Below, piece by piece: positions 27,832 through 37,594 of a DNA stretch of 64,000 nucleotides. The notes under the pieces are model-generated. The model was not told the origin of the DNA, searched no databases, and saw only the letters and a program-made list of their open reading frames with translations. Numbering within the stretch: the stretch's first letter is position 1; each line of letters begins with the position of its first letter. The position numbers and the translations under genes were made by a program. The DNA comes from Calothrix sp. NIES-4101 (lineage in GTDB: Bacteria; Cyanobacteriota; Cyanobacteriia; Cyanobacteriales; Nostocaceae): assembly GCA_004296455.1 (NCBI GenBank), contig AP018280.1, positions 4,774,001 to 4,838,000 on the forward strand. Reading direction: 5' to 3'.

Positions 27832-30411
27832 ATGTACATAGATGATGTAAATTTAGCTCCGTTGCAGGTTGCAGAACTTGGGCAAGGATACAAACATAGC
27901 GAAATCAGAGCGCGATGGGTAGAAGTTTTAGTAGATTGTCCAGGCGCAACGGGACTGTTTACATATCGATTGCCAGAACAGTTAGAGGTAAAGCCAGGGG
28001 ATATTTTAAGCGTGCCATTTGGCGCTCAAGTAGTGGGTGGGATCGCAATTCGATTACTAGAAGAACCACCAGTTGATATTGCCATTGATAAAATTCGCAA
28101 TGTCGAAGATGTCGTCAGTGCAGGCTTTTTTCCTGCTGCTTATTGGGATTTATTAAATAAAGTAGCTCATTACTATTATACTCCTTTGATTCAAGTGGTA
28201 CGAGTTGCATTACCACCAGGTTTGTTGGGGCGATCGCAACGGCGCATTCGACTTGTAAGATATAAAGACACGGCGACAAGGGGGCAGAAGAATTCTCCTC
28301 TTCTACCTGCCTCTTCCCAGCCAAATTTACTCTCTCCAACTGCGCGACAAATATTAGATTTACTCCAAAATCAACCGGAAGGCGACTACAGCTATAACTA
28401 TCTCCAACGTCAAGTCAAAGCTGCATATAGAGGTGTGCGCGAACTCACCCGCTACGGTTTAATCGAAAGCTACCTCGAAGCCCCCCGACTCACGCGCCCA
28501 AAATTACAGAAATCCGTCACCCTGACAAACTCTCCACTCGCGCGGGATATCACCAACCGCCAACACGAAATCTTAGAAGTGTTGCGACGACATGCTGGCG
28601 AAATGTGGCAAAGCGAACTCCTCCAAGCCTCCAGCGCTAGTTCATCGACTTTGAAAACCCTAGTCGAAAAAGGTTATATAGTCATTGAAGAACGGGAAGT
28701 GCTGCGCCGAGAAAACTCTGCGAATTCCGGTGAATTAACCGGAGAACAGGCAAAAACCCTCACACCCAAGCAAACGCAAGTTCTGCAATCTATCCATCAA
28801 ATTACCCAACATGCCACAATCCTCCTCCACGGTGTCACGGGTTCCGGCAAAACCGAAATTTATCTGCAAGCAATATCCCCTCTCCTCAACCAAGGCAAGT
28901 CAGCCCTCGTTCTCGTTCCCGAAATTGGACTGACACCCCAACTTACTGATAGATTTCGCGATCGCTTTGGTAATAAAGTTAGCGTCTACCACAGTGCCCT
29001 TTCGGATGGCGAACGCTACGACACTTGGCGACAAATGCTAACGGGGGAACCTCAAGTTGTCATTGGTACTCGCAGCGCTGTCTTTGCACCTTTACCCAAT
29101 CTGGGTTTAATTATCCTCGACGAAGAACATGACTCCTCGTTTAAACAAGATTCCCCCATCCCCACATACCATGCTCGTACCGTCGCTCAATGGCGCGCCG
29201 AATTAGAAAATTGTCCGCTTTTATTAGGTTCTGCCACACCTTCATTGGAAAGTTGGATTGCCGCCCAAGGTGATAGGGTAGTGACAACATTGGGACAGGA
29301 GGAAATTGGCACTTCCACTCACCTTTTCCGTTACTTCTCCCTACCTGAACGCATCAACTCCCGTCCTCTTCCCCCGGTGGAAATTATTGATATGCGACAG
29401 GAGTTGCAACAGGGTAATAAATCCATTTTTAGTCGGGCATTACAAGATGCATTGATACAACTTCAAGAAAAGCGACAGCAAGGTATTTTATTTATCCACC
29501 GTCGCGGACATAGCACCTTCGTATCTTGCCGTAGTTGTGGTTATGTGATGGAATGTCCACACTGTGATGTCTCGCTTTCATACCATCAAACTGAAGCGAA
29601 TGCACCGCAATTGTTACGCTGTCATTATTGTAACTATACTATTCCCCATCCCCGTAATTGTCCTGAATGTGGCTCGCCCTATTTTAAATTTTTTGGTAGC
29701 GGTACACAAAAAGTCGCCCAAGAATTAGCAAGGGAACTTCCAGAATTGCGGGTGATTCGCTTTGATAGTGATACTACCCGCACCAAGGGAGCGCATCGAA
29801 ATCTGTTGACGCAGTTTGTGAATGGGGAAGCAGATATCTTGCTGGGTACGCAAATGCTTACCAAAGGTTTAGATTTGCCGCAGGTGACATTAGTTGGGGT
29901 GATTGCGGCTGACGGATTGCTACATTTATCAGATTATCGTGCCAGCGAACGGTCTTTTCAGACATTAACACAGGTTGCAGGACGTGCAGGACGGGGAGAA
30001 GACCCCGGTAGGGTGATTTTGCAGACATATACCCCCGAACACCCAGTAATTGAGTCAGTCCGATCGCACGATTATACAACTTTTACTACCAATGAATTAG
30101 AGCAAAGGCGATCGCTTAATTATCCTCCCTACGGTAGATTGATTTTATTACGATTAAGTAGTTTGGATGCAATTGAAGTGGCAAATGCGGCGGAGATGAT
30201 CGGAGTATTTTTACGAAATGGGGAAGGATATGAGATACTGGGGCCAGCACCAGCTAGTATTATGCGGGTTGCCAATAGATTTCGCTGGCAAATTTTGTTG
30301 AAATTTGCTCCCGATGCTTTACCGCAATTGCCTAATTGGGAAGATATCAGGGAAATTTGCCCGGATTCGGTGAGTTTGACGATTGATGTAGACCCATTGA
30401 ATATTATGTAG
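27832..30411 (+). CDS. priA: Primosomal replication restart helicase PriA
   Basis: PriA rebuilds replication forks at D-loops and stalled forks. The 859-residue protein has the N-terminal DNA-binding domain (about 25-130), a winged-helix region (about 170-290, longer than in E. coli), and a superfamily 2 helicase with GVTGSGKTEIYL (Walker A) and DEEHDSSFKQ. The zinc-binding insert contains CRSCGYVMECPHC and CHYCNY...CPECG, giving eight cysteines. The C-terminal helicase motif QVAGRAGRGEDPG is also present. All key residues are visible. The start ATG lies directly at the beginning of family-like sequence. It is larger than the roughly 730 residues of E. coli, as usual for cyanobacteria. Confidence 0.95.
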   Translation: MYIDDVNLAPLQVAELGQGYKHSEIRARWVEVLVDCPGATGLFTYRLPEQLEVKPGDILSVPFGAQVVGGIAIRLLEEPPVDIAIDKIRNVEDVVSAGFFPAAYWDLLNKVAHYYYTPLIQVVRVALPPGLLGRSQRRIRLVRYKDTATRGQKNSPLLPASSQPNLLSPTARQILDLLQNQPEGDYSYNYLQRQVKAAYRGVRELTRYGLIESYLEAPRLTRPKLQKSVTLTNSPLARDITNRQHEILEVLRRHAGEMWQSELLQASSASSSTLKTLVEKGYIVIEEREVLRRENSANSGELTGEQAKTLTPKQTQVLQSIHQITQHATILLHGVTGSGKTEIYLQAISPLLNQGKSALVLVPEIGLTPQLTDRFRDRFGNKVSVYHSALSDGERYDTWRQMLTGEPQVVIGTRSAVFAPLPNLGLIILDEEHDSSFKQDSPIPTYHARTVAQWRAELENCPLLLGSATPSLESWIAAQGDRVVTTLGQEEIGTSTHLFRYFSLPERINSRPLPPVEIIDMRQELQQGNKSIFSRALQDALIQLQEKRQQGILFIHRRGHSTFVSCRSCGYVMECPHCDVSLSYHQTEANAPQLLRCHYCNYTIPHPRNCPECGSPYFKFFGSGTQKVAQELARELPELRVIRFDSDTTRTKGAHRNLLTQFVNGEADILLGTQMLTKGLDLPQVTLVGVIAADGLLHLSDYRASERSFQTLTQVAGRAGRGEDPGRVILQTYTPEHPVIESVRSHDYTTFTTNELEQRRSLNYPPYGRLILLRLSSLDAIEVANAAEMIGVFLRNGEGYEILGPAPASIMRVANRFRWQILLKFAPDALPQLPNWEDIREICPDSVSLTIDVDPLNIM

Positions 30412-30457
30412 TCAGAGGATTTTGATTAAGCAACGCCCAATTGGCTGGTATTTTTAT

Positions 30458-30703
30458 TTATAAATCAAAATATCGACGAAAGCGAGGATCGGCCTTATCA
30501 CTTTTGCGTTGATTGCAGGTGAGGCATAAAGTATGTAGATTGCTCATATCATTACTTCCTCCCCCTGCTAGAGGAGTAATATGGTCAATAGAAAGCTGAG
30601 TTTCTTGTTCTACTTTCCCACAGCTTTGACATTGATAGCGATCGCGTTTAAATATATATTGCCTGACTGCCTGAGGAATATTAATTCGCGGTGTTTTCTT
30701 CAT
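30458..30703 (-). CDS. HNH endonuclease domain protein
   Basis: An 81-residue single-domain HNH nuclease. Zinc-type cysteines are Cys25-x2-Cys28 and Cys60-x2-Cys63. The catalytic Asp40-His41 is in SIDHITPLAGGG, with Asn55 in NLHTLC and Asn64 following the last Cys. All HNH landmarks are present, so it should be active on DNA. The gene starts within the last codons of the KGK gene (23-base overlap), so they form a coupled pair. Stand-alone HNH genes are often mobile or defence-related, but this role is inferred. Confidence 0.88.
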   Translation of the reverse strand: MKKTPRINIPQAVRQYIFKRDRYQCQSCGKVEQETQLSIDHITPLAGGGSNDMSNLHTLCLTCNQRKSDKADPRFRRYFDL

Positions 30704-31154
30704 TATTAATTATGCGGCGAAGATCATCTAAGGGCGACTCAGAAACAGGATGATGATATTGTGATTCATCAGGGCAGAATTCTAAAGTAAATTCTATATT
30801 ACCATGCTTATTTTGCTGGCGATCGGCTATGGGAATATGAATAAAAGCGTTTAGTCTCAATTTCCCTTTTTGCCATTTCTCTGAACCAAGCCTGAGGATT
30901 TCACAGGGCTCACCATTTCTGTTTGAAGAAAGATTCAGGCTAACCTGACAATCACCGAAAGAGGTGGGAGATAATTTCTGAAATCTTTCTATAATACTGT
31001 GATTACAACCATCATCTTGGTAAAAGAATGACTGCATTTTCTTTAATAACATCTGACTGATATCATTTTTAAAATCACAAAATTTAGATAATAAATTCTC
31101 GAAAGAAATCACATCTTCGTCATGACATTCGAGTAATTCAAATTTATCGACCAT
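30681..31154 (-). CDS. KGK domain protein
   Basis: A 157-residue protein with the cyanobacterial KGK-domain signature in the C-terminal half: LGSEKWQKGKLRLNAFIHI (about 99-117), followed by EFTLEFCPDESQ. KGK domains occur almost only in cyanobacteria and have no established function. The N-terminal 80 residues are helical and acidic. The HNH gene overlaps its end by 23 bases, so translation is likely coupled. No signal peptide or membrane segment. Confidence 0.7.
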   Translation of the reverse strand: MVDKFELLECHDEDVISFENLLSKFCDFKNDISQMLLKKMQSFFYQDDGCNHSIIERFQKLSPTSFGDCQVSLNLSSNRNGEPCEILRLGSEKWQKGKLRLNAFIHIPIADRQQNKHGNIEFTLEFCPDESQYHHPVSESPLDDLRRIINNEENTAN

Positions 31155-31423
31155 AGATTATAAATATAGCTTTCTTTAATGATGCAGATGTAATGTATAT
31201 AAAATAGATAAAATATTCTTCCTGTATAACAATTAATTTCACTTTTGTAAAGTTTCCAAGTTTAATTTACGTTTATGCAAACACAGCTATATATCCAAAC
31301 ATAAATAAACTAATTCCATAGCCCGCTAATTAAATCAACAGCACCTATAATTACTGTAAAGACTAGAGCAAACTTAATTCCAATAGTTTCTCTTTATGAG
31401 ATAATTACCAAATTTGCTAATAA

Positions 31424-32509
31424 CTAAAAAGGTTTGATGTAAGACCTAATTAATTTTCTGACAGGGCTAATTTGCTTTATTATTTTGATGACACTAGTTC
31501 TGAATGCTTTCCGATTTATGACATAATCAGTATTAATTTTCTCTGTAGTGCCAAAAAAGGAAAACTTATAACTTTCATTTCCTCGCAGAAAATCATAAAT
31601 TTCAATGTTATTTTTGATCGCTTTTTGAATACTGTAAGCTATTATTACTCTACCTGGCGAGAGCTTAGAATATTTAGGATTGTAACCTGTCATGCAGCCA
31701 TAAATCCTCTTTCTCTGATCATCCACTAATATTCCTGTTCCCGCAATTGGTTCTTCTCCTTCCCAAAGTATGCTTAACCACAAATTATTATTTTCAGCTA
31801 CACGAAGAAATATTTCACGATAGACATTTAATAGATGTTCTGGTTGAGAACCTCTTTGCATCTGCATCAAAGTTAATAAAGCATTGAGTTGAATTTCAAA
31901 ATTATCAGACTGACTTTCCTTCAAGCAAATATTAATTTGACTTTCAAATTGTCTTAAAGCATAACGTAGATTTTTACGTGCTTTAGAACTTAATATATCC
32001 TGTAAATATTCTTCCCAGCTAGTAGATAAAGGTATGTAAGAACATGAACTTCCTGGAGTTATCTCCAATTCAAATTTATCTTGTGAAAAATATTTTAAAA
32101 AATTCTCAAAGCGAGGGTCTGATATTTCTTTAATGTGAAAGTAATCCCATTCTAAATTTTCCTGCACATAGCTAGCAAAAGCTGATATGACTTGTTCTTC
32201 ATACTCCGGCAAACAAATAAATCCTGTATAGTCTGCTAGTGGTTCTCCAGCCATACATAATACTTTATATAGTCCAAAACCTTTCCATTCCAATGAACGA
32301 ATACCAATAGGAAAGAATCCAATGTAGGGAGAGTTGTAGTCAGACTGAAGAGCAAGAATCAACCATTTCTGGGGACTATATTCTAAATACCCACGCAGCC
32401 ATGACCAAGATAGAAATATTTGAGCATACTGATCTGAGTTATAAACTTGTTCCCAAGAAGTTTTTAGCTGGTGGAACTGCTCGATATTATCAATTACGGT
32501 GATCAACAT
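31424..32509 (-). CDS. CelD/BcsL-like GNAT acyltransferase (Acetyltransf_6 type)
   Basis: A 361-residue protein of the double-GNAT type used to decorate polysaccharides or in peptidoglycan-like transfer. The N-terminal half has the LFLSWSWLRGYLEY-like block (here IFLSWSWLRGYLEY, about 32-45). The central SSKARKNLRYALRQFE and the C-terminal GEEPIAGTGILVDDQRKRIYGCMTGYNP plus YDFLRGNESYKFSFFG are characteristic. The latter YDFLRGxxxYK block is the family signature. No membrane segment is seen. Neighbours give no polysaccharide operon, so the acceptor is unknown. Confidence 0.82.
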   Translation of the reverse strand: MLITVIDNIEQFHQLKTSWEQVYNSDQYAQIFLSWSWLRGYLEYSPQKWLILALQSDYNSPYIGFFPIGIRSLEWKGFGLYKVLCMAGEPLADYTGFICLPEYEEQVISAFASYVQENLEWDYFHIKEISDPRFENFLKYFSQDKFELEITPGSSCSYIPLSTSWEEYLQDILSSKARKNLRYALRQFESQINICLKESQSDNFEIQLNALLTLMQMQRGSQPEHLLNVYREIFLRVAENNNLWLSILWEGEEPIAGTGILVDDQRKRIYGCMTGYNPKYSKLSPGRVIIAYSIQKAIKNNIEIYDFLRGNESYKFSFFGTTEKINTDYVINRKAFRTSVIKIIKQISPVRKLIRSYIKPF

Positions 32510-33065
32510 TTTAGATACATTAAGTATTTTGGCTAACTCCTACATTGTTAGCGAATACAGAAGAGTATCAATTTATTGATTTAGTAAAAACAAATTAAAT
32601 ATTTAGTGAATCGATGCTTGCTAAGTTAGTTATATAGTTATGCAAAATATACATGATATATTTTAATTCTCTTGTTGCGGATAATAGAAATAATCAAGTT
32701 GAGCTTTTATTTAACAAATAATTTATCGATTCTTGTCAGGTAAAAAGATTTTATACAATCCTTATTCTGCACGTAACTATAGTCAAGAAACTGAGTCTTG
32801 ACGATTACATTTAAGCTCAGAAAATAACATCAGGATGACTGCGCTAAATACATATTTGTATAGGCAAATAATTTGAGGATGTTGTGAAGTTAAATTGCAT
32901 TATGGCAAAAAGGGTAAGTGTTTGACTTACCCTAATTAATTATCCTAAATTCTTACCTTCAACTGTGATTCAGAGCCTATCTACATGAGATAAAATTGAC
33001 AATTCCAGACAGCCACAAAGAAAAAACTAATCTTTTTTCCCCTTTTCTAAATGTTTGAAACTAGA
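32510..33065. other. Intergenic region with one terminator hairpin
   Basis: About 555 AT-rich bases. The only structure I can support is the hpf terminator at 32911-32933. No gene is visible. Confidence 0.45.
32911..32933 (-). terminator. Rho-independent terminator downstream of hpf
   Basis: A perfect 9-base stem (AGGGTAAGT / ACTTACCCT) with a 5-base loop. Read on the minus strand it is followed directly by TTTTTG. It lies about 130 bases after the hpf stop codon. Confidence 0.75.
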
Positions 33066-33428
33066 TTACTCCTCTTTTGTCACTACAACAGCTTTCCTAG
33101 TTTCATCCCGTTGCAAACCGACATAATCTTGTAATTGCCGTCTTGCAGCCTCAAAGGCATCGCGAATCGCTACATAAATATCAGTATGGCTAGCTTCATC
33201 AGATGGATTGCGATTTACTATTACTTCTCCATTCGGTACTGTAATATCAATTCGCACGTGATAAAGATTGCCTTTGTTTTGATTACGATGGGGCGTATCA
33301 ACAATAACTCGACAGCTAACAATTCGATTATAAAAACGCTCTAACTTATTTACATGCTCGGTAATTTTAGATTCTAATGCTGGCGATGTATCGACATTAT
33401 GAAAGGTGATTTGTAGCTTATCTTTCAT
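33066..33428 (-). CDS. hpf: Ribosome hibernation factor, short HPF/RaiA type
   Basis: A 120-residue ribosome-associated inhibitor (sigma-54 modulation/S30EA family). It shows the beta-alpha-beta fold with LQITFHNVDTSPALESKITEHVNKLERFYNRIVSCRVIVDTPHR and a second strand pair ending in ASHTDIYVAIRDAFEAARRQLQDY. It lacks the C-terminal dimerisation domain of long HPF/LrtA, so it should bind single 70S or 30S particles rather than form 100S dimers. Start ATG has a suitable purine-rich upstream region. Cyanobacteria normally also have the long light-repressed LrtA; this would be an additional short form. Confidence 0.85.
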   Translation of the reverse strand: MKDKLQITFHNVDTSPALESKITEHVNKLERFYNRIVSCRVIVDTPHRNQNKGNLYHVRIDITVPNGEVIVNRNPSDEASHTDIYVAIRDAFEAARRQLQDYVGLQRDETRKAVVVTKEE

Positions 33429-34116
33429 AAGAAACCTCGTTGGGAAACCTGTGTATAAAACCTAATTCCTTTCTTCAGTATTGATTCAATAATTACCTTT
33501 GGCTTACATCTTTATAGATTAGAAGGAAATTGTGAGGAACTTGTGAGGATATGTTCGGGAAGAATTGAGATTAATCTGAACGTGATCGAACCAAAACACA
33601 ATTCCGTTGGATTAACTGAGATTAACGTAGAAACGCGATCGCATTTCTACGGCTCTGAGATGACATCCAAACCAAAATTATACTTAAGTCACTAGTTACT
33701 TAAGTTACTAGTATCGGTTCACCAGCGAACATCACTACCGGGAAGTAATGAACATTATTCATATTTGTTGAACGTTAACTTGATTCATAAAAATAGAATA
33801 ATTTTATAATTAAATTGTATGTGTAGTTCAATACATTTTCCTAAAATATTGGCCAGAAATACTATTGTTATATCCTCCGGAAATTACTTGTGAATAGATG
33901 AATAAAGAAGCTGTATATATAATTATATTCTCGATGCTAATTTGAACTGCTCAGAATTATCTTGCCCCTTCAATTTATATAGATGAACTGTTATTTAATC
34001 AATTAGACTTCAGCAAAGTAAGATATTTTTAGACAGGTTGAAAAAGTACACATCACCTGCAAATGATGTATACCATTTTTGTGATTAACCAGTTTAGTTT
34101 CAAGGGAGACATAAAT
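33429..34116. other. Intergenic region without recognisable gene
   Basis: About 690 bases between the divergent hpf and TPR genes. A short direct repeat (ACTTAAGT/ACTAGT words, 33682-33714) and one HIP1 site are visible, nothing else. Confidence 0.45.
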
Positions 34117-34767
34117 ATGAAAATATGGAAGTTGACTGTTGCAGTAATGGCATTTGGTGCAGTCGCATCAGCTTGGAAAATTTGTGCGAGTAAAATCAGT
34201 CAAGCTGATATTTATAATGTTTCTGTCACTATTCCTTTAGAAGCAAATCGTCATTCTAGATTAGGTGATTTTGAACATTCCCTACAAATTTATCCTAACA
34301 ATAGTAATATTGGCTTAAAAAAAGCTTTTAATAAATATCAATCGGGTGATTATGCAGGTGCGATCGCAGACTATAATTTGGCAATAAAAAAGAGTCCAAA
34401 TAATGCAGAAATTTACAGTCATCGAGGCGCTGCACAAGCTGGTTTAAAAAAGCATCAAGAAGCAATTAAAGATTATGATCGTGCTATCAAAATTAATCCA
34501 CTTTCAGTTAAAGATTATGTTAACCGAGGACTACTCTACGCCAGTGTAGGAGATTATCGAAAAGCGATCGTAGATTATAATCAATCGATTAAAATCAATC
34601 CCAAATATGATAATGCTTATTTTAATAGAGGAGTTGCACACCATAAATTAGGTCAACAGAAAGCAGCAGCAAGAGATGCACAAATACTTGCAGAACATTA
34701 TAAAAGTCAAGGTGCAACAGTTGATGCCGAAGATATTATGAATACCATGAAGCAATTTGATCAATAA
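34117..34767 (+). CDS. TPR-repeat protein, probably exported or membrane-anchored
   Basis: From the ATG at 34117 (AAGGGAG upstream) it is 216 residues. The N-terminus MKIWKLTVAVMAFGAVASAW is a signal peptide or anchor. Three to four tetratricopeptide repeats follow: KYQSGDYAGAIADYNLAI, AGLKKHQEAIKDYDRAIKINP, YASVGDYRKAIVDYNQSIKINP and a final HKLGQQKAAARDAQ. TPRs mediate protein-protein contacts; no catalytic domain is visible. An upstream in-frame ATG at 34063 would extend it by 18 residues and spoil the signal peptide. Confidence 0.85.
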   Translation: MKIWKLTVAVMAFGAVASAWKICASKISQADIYNVSVTIPLEANRHSRLGDFEHSLQIYPNNSNIGLKKAFNKYQSGDYAGAIADYNLAIKKSPNNAEIYSHRGAAQAGLKKHQEAIKDYDRAIKINPLSVKDYVNRGLLYASVGDYRKAIVDYNQSIKINPKYDNAYFNRGVAHHKLGQQKAAARDAQILAEHYKSQGATVDAEDIMNTMKQFDQ

Positions 34768-34939
34768 ATAGAAGCAAATAGATACTTTGATGATGAGCTA
34801 GCTATTCATGTTTTGCAACTAGAAAATTGTAAATTGCTTAGAAAATATCTCCATTATCTCAAATAAAGTAACATCACAACCACTATCTCAGCTTATCCTG
34901 AACTCAGGTTAGTTAAAATCATATTCGTAAATAAAAAGA

Positions 34940-34961
34940 CTTGAGTTTTGCAAAACCCAAG
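34940..34961 (-). terminator. Rho-independent terminator downstream of pdhC
   Basis: Near-perfect inverted repeat (arms 34940-34950 and 34951-34961, one G-U pair on the minus strand, short loop) followed on the minus strand by TCTTTTTATTT. It lies about 65 bases after the pdhC stop codon. Confidence 0.7.
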
Positions 34962-35026
34962 CCAGATAAATTATTCGAGATATAAAAATCAATATTCTTA
35001 GTAAAAGTTATTGATTGTTACATTAA

Positions 35027-36322
35027 TTACATTGTCAACGACTGTGTATTTGTCTCAATTAACTTCGCCAAATCTTGTAAGAATGCCGCCGCATGAGCGC
35101 CATAAATAATACGATGGTCACAGGTAATATTTACTTGCATTTGCTGCTTCACACCAAACATTCCGTCAGTAGTAGCGACAACTTGAGGACGCGATGCACC
35201 GATCGCCAAAATTGAACCTTGCCCGGGTGGTAAAATAGCATCAAAAGTATCTACGCCAAACATTCCCAGATTAGAAACAGTGAAAGTACCTGTAGTGTAT
35301 TCTTCCGGTTGCAGTTGTTTTGCCCTAGCGCGTTCAACTAACGATTTCCAATTGCGGGATAGCGAGTAAATATCAACTTGGTCGGCATTTTGTAACACAG
35401 GTGTAATCAATCCGCCATCATCCATTGCTACCGCAACAGCAATATTGATACCAGAGTGATAAACAATACCTTGGTCAGAATAGCTAGCATTTAATAAAGG
35501 ATGTTTTTGTAATGTTACCGCAACAGCTTTCGCTAACAGGGCGGTCATTGTTACACCCTTAGATTTCAACTGTTTGTATAATTTGTCGAGTGCGTCGGTG
35601 GTAATAGTGTAACTAACACGGAACTCAGGTACAGCAAGACTTGCTACCATTCCACGAATCACGGCATTTTGGAGGGTCGTAAATGGCGTGGTTTGACCAG
35701 GAACAACTGCGGCAACAGGTGTTGGCAAGGGTTTTGGTGCTGCTGGTGTGGAAATTGGTGTTGTGGTTGGTGCTGTGATTGGGGTGACTGCGGGAGGTGC
35801 AGAAACTTTACCCGCAGCAGTTTCCACATCTTCTGCCACAATTCGACCAAAAGGACCACTACCTGCGATCGCATTTAAATTAACTTTGAGTTCCTTTGCC
35901 AATTTTTTGGCACGAGGTGAGGCGACAATTCTGCCTTCGCGATGGTTAGAGCCATTTTGAGATGTTGTCACTGGTTCGACAACTGCTGTTGTACTGCTGC
36001 CCTTGCTTGCGGCGGCGAGGGGTGCTACAACTGGTGTCGAAATGGAACTGGCTTTAGCAACAGCATCAGCAATTTCCGCTTCAGTCTCCGCAATAAACGC
36101 GATCGCATTACCAACAGGTGCAGAATCGCCAGCTGGGACTATGATATGTGCTAGATATCCCTCATAAAAGGATTCTACATCCATATCTGCCTTATCCGAC
36201 TCAACAACCACCACGGTTTCGCCTTTCTCCACTTTGTCGCCGGGAGATTTCACCCAGGAGACAATTTTGCCTTCAGTCATGGTGGAACTAAGTGCGGGCA
36301 TGAATACTTCGTGAATGCTCAT
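35027..36322 (-). CDS. pdhC: Pyruvate dehydrogenase E2 (dihydrolipoyl acetyltransferase)
   Basis: The E2 core of the pyruvate dehydrogenase complex; it transfers acetyl from lipoamide to CoA. The 431-residue protein has one lipoyl domain (1-78, lipoyl Lys44 in SDKADMDV), a Thr/Ala-rich linker, an E3-binding domain (about 131-167, ASPRAKKLAKE...GPFGRIVAEDV), a long Pro/Ala/Thr linker (175-210) and the catalytic domain (about 215-431) with the active-site His in DHRIIYGAHAA and GTFTVSNLGMFGVD. All key residues are present. E1 genes are not nearby, which is common in cyanobacteria. A hairpin repeat element lies about 90 bases upstream of the start. Confidence 0.93.
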   Translation of the reverse strand: MSIHEVFMPALSSTMTEGKIVSWVKSPGDKVEKGETVVVVESDKADMDVESFYEGYLAHIIVPAGDSAPVGNAIAFIAETEAEIADAVAKASSISTPVVAPLAAASKGSSTTAVVEPVTTSQNGSNHREGRIVASPRAKKLAKELKVNLNAIAGSGPFGRIVAEDVETAAGKVSAPPAVTPITAPTTTPISTPAAPKPLPTPVAAVVPGQTTPFTTLQNAVIRGMVASLAVPEFRVSYTITTDALDKLYKQLKSKGVTMTALLAKAVAVTLQKHPLLNASYSDQGIVYHSGINIAVAVAMDDGGLITPVLQNADQVDIYSLSRNWKSLVERARAKQLQPEEYTTGTFTVSNLGMFGVDTFDAILPPGQGSILAIGASRPQVVATTDGMFGVKQQMQVNITCDHRIIYGAHAAAFLQDLAKLIETNTQSLTM

Positions 36323-36412
36323 ACGGTGGTTAGTGAAATCGATAATTGTAGGATGGACAGCAGATGAATGCCAGATCGAATTGTAGCTTGAATTTGAGCA
36401 TTCGGTATTGCG

Positions 36413-36549
36413 GACTTGGGGAGTGAGAGAGTGGGAGAGTGGGAGAGTGGGGGAGGGAGTGAAGGAGATAAATAAAAGAAACCTCTTTCTTTTTTATCCC
36501 ACCATCCCCGCGTCTCTCCATCCCCGCGTCCCCCATCCCCGCGTCTCCT
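36413..36549. repeat. Dispersed hairpin element, copy B
   Basis: In inverse orientation to copy A (8389-8526): a GTGGGAGAGTGGGAGAG arm, the 22-base core at 36464-36485 identical to 8456-8477 when reversed, and a CCCCGCGTCTCTCCATCCCCGCGTC-type arm. The region from 36323 to 36899 holds this element, a smaller CCCTGCGTCTCCCTC patch near 36773, and no supported gene. It sits between the divergent pdhC and 36900 genes, so it overlaps their promoter space. Confidence 0.65.
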
Positions 36550-36899
36550 GAGTTCCCTTGTTCTTGATTTTTATGAAGTTTTCATCAAGAAATCAGAAAG
36601 AACTACCCAAAACTGATGATTTAAAATCTACAATCGCTAGGAGGAACTATCCTACACTTCCAAAGTCTATAAATACTGTATTTATGGTGACGACTGGTAT
36701 ATTTAGATGTCGTTTGATATCTAAGATATATTGGCAAGTACTGGACAATCAGGATTTCTTATTTTCCGTTTCCCTGCGTCTCCCTCTTCCCCTAAGCTCA
36801 AGCTCATGATTTATACCTAAAGTAATAGGAGATTTAGTGACACATCAATACTAAAATTCAAAATTGATCTACTAAAATCTTTGAAACACGGTTTTTATT

Positions 36900-37400
36900 A
36901 TGTCGGCAAAGTTGAAGATTTTTCTGATACTTGTACTGGGTATCTTTGCCACAGCCGCAGTTGGTAGTATTTTCACAAACCGCCAACTAATCACAGCGAT
37001 TTCTGCAAATCAAAACGTGCAAGCGCAACAACCTCCAGTGGCAATTCAAACTACAAGCCTTGCAGTAAATCCAGAACGAGCTAAGTATAAAACAATACCG
37101 CTTGAAAACATTAATTCCGGCCTTCAAGGTACTGATCCAGCGTCATTAGCAATGAATGTATTTGATACTGCTCAAGGCGATCGCACAAAGCGTCAAGTCG
37201 AAGTCGTTTATCCATATCCTAACCAAGCTTTAGTCACTATTACCCAAAACAAGCCAACGCGAAATCAAAACTATCGCAGTGCAGTTCGCTATCGTGTTGA
37301 ACTTACCAGTTTTGGCAGAACTATTTTTGCTAGTTCTCCCCCGATGTGGCAAATAGTTTGGGTTGGTTCCCAAGAACAATGTGGAAAAAGATATTGCTGA
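36900..37400 (+). CDS. Hypothetical secreted protein
   Basis: A 166-residue protein I do not recognise. The N-terminus (KIFLILVLGIFATAAVGSIF) is a signal peptide or anchor, followed by a Gln/Asn-rich linker ending NVQAQQPPVAIQ. The mature part contains TAQGDRTKRQVEVVYPYPNQALVTITQNK and ends WVGSQEQCGKRYC, with two cysteines. It probably acts in the periplasm. It converges with ylqD, separated by a perfect hairpin terminator. Confidence 0.65.
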   Translation: MSAKLKIFLILVLGIFATAAVGSIFTNRQLITAISANQNVQAQQPPVAIQTTSLAVNPERAKYKTIPLENINSGLQGTDPASLAMNVFDTAQGDRTKRQVEVVYPYPNQALVTITQNKPTRNQNYRSAVRYRVELTSFGRTIFASSPPMWQIVWVGSQEQCGKRYC

Positions 37401-37540
37401 TTTAGCAGTGATGTTAGGTTCCGCTAAATAATTACGAGCAAATCGACGACGGAGATGGGGTGATATGGGGAGGCGGAGAAAAATAAATGATAGAGGAGTG
37501 CTGGAATTTGCGATTTACTAATTTGAGCCAAATACAAAGC

Positions 37541-37568
37541 AAGAGACGCGATGTTCCTCGCGTCTCTT
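37541..37568. terminator. Bidirectional hairpin terminator
   Basis: A perfect 11-base stem (AAGAGACGCGA / TCGCGTCTCTT) with a 6-base loop between two convergent genes. It resembles the GAGACGCG palindromic repeats of this genome, so it may be a repeat used as a terminator. Confidence 0.65.
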
Positions 37569-37594
37569 CCACTCAGGAAATTATCAGCATTTAA

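Noticed and set aside
35669-36154. Plus-strand frames within pdhC, Trp/Cys/Gly-rich
   Set aside because: They are shadows of the Pro/Ala/Thr linker of the E2 gene.
36558-36809. 83-codon plus-strand frame upstream of the secreted protein
   Set aside because: It ends in the GCGTCTCCCTCTTCCCC repeat, and shows no domain or suitable start context.
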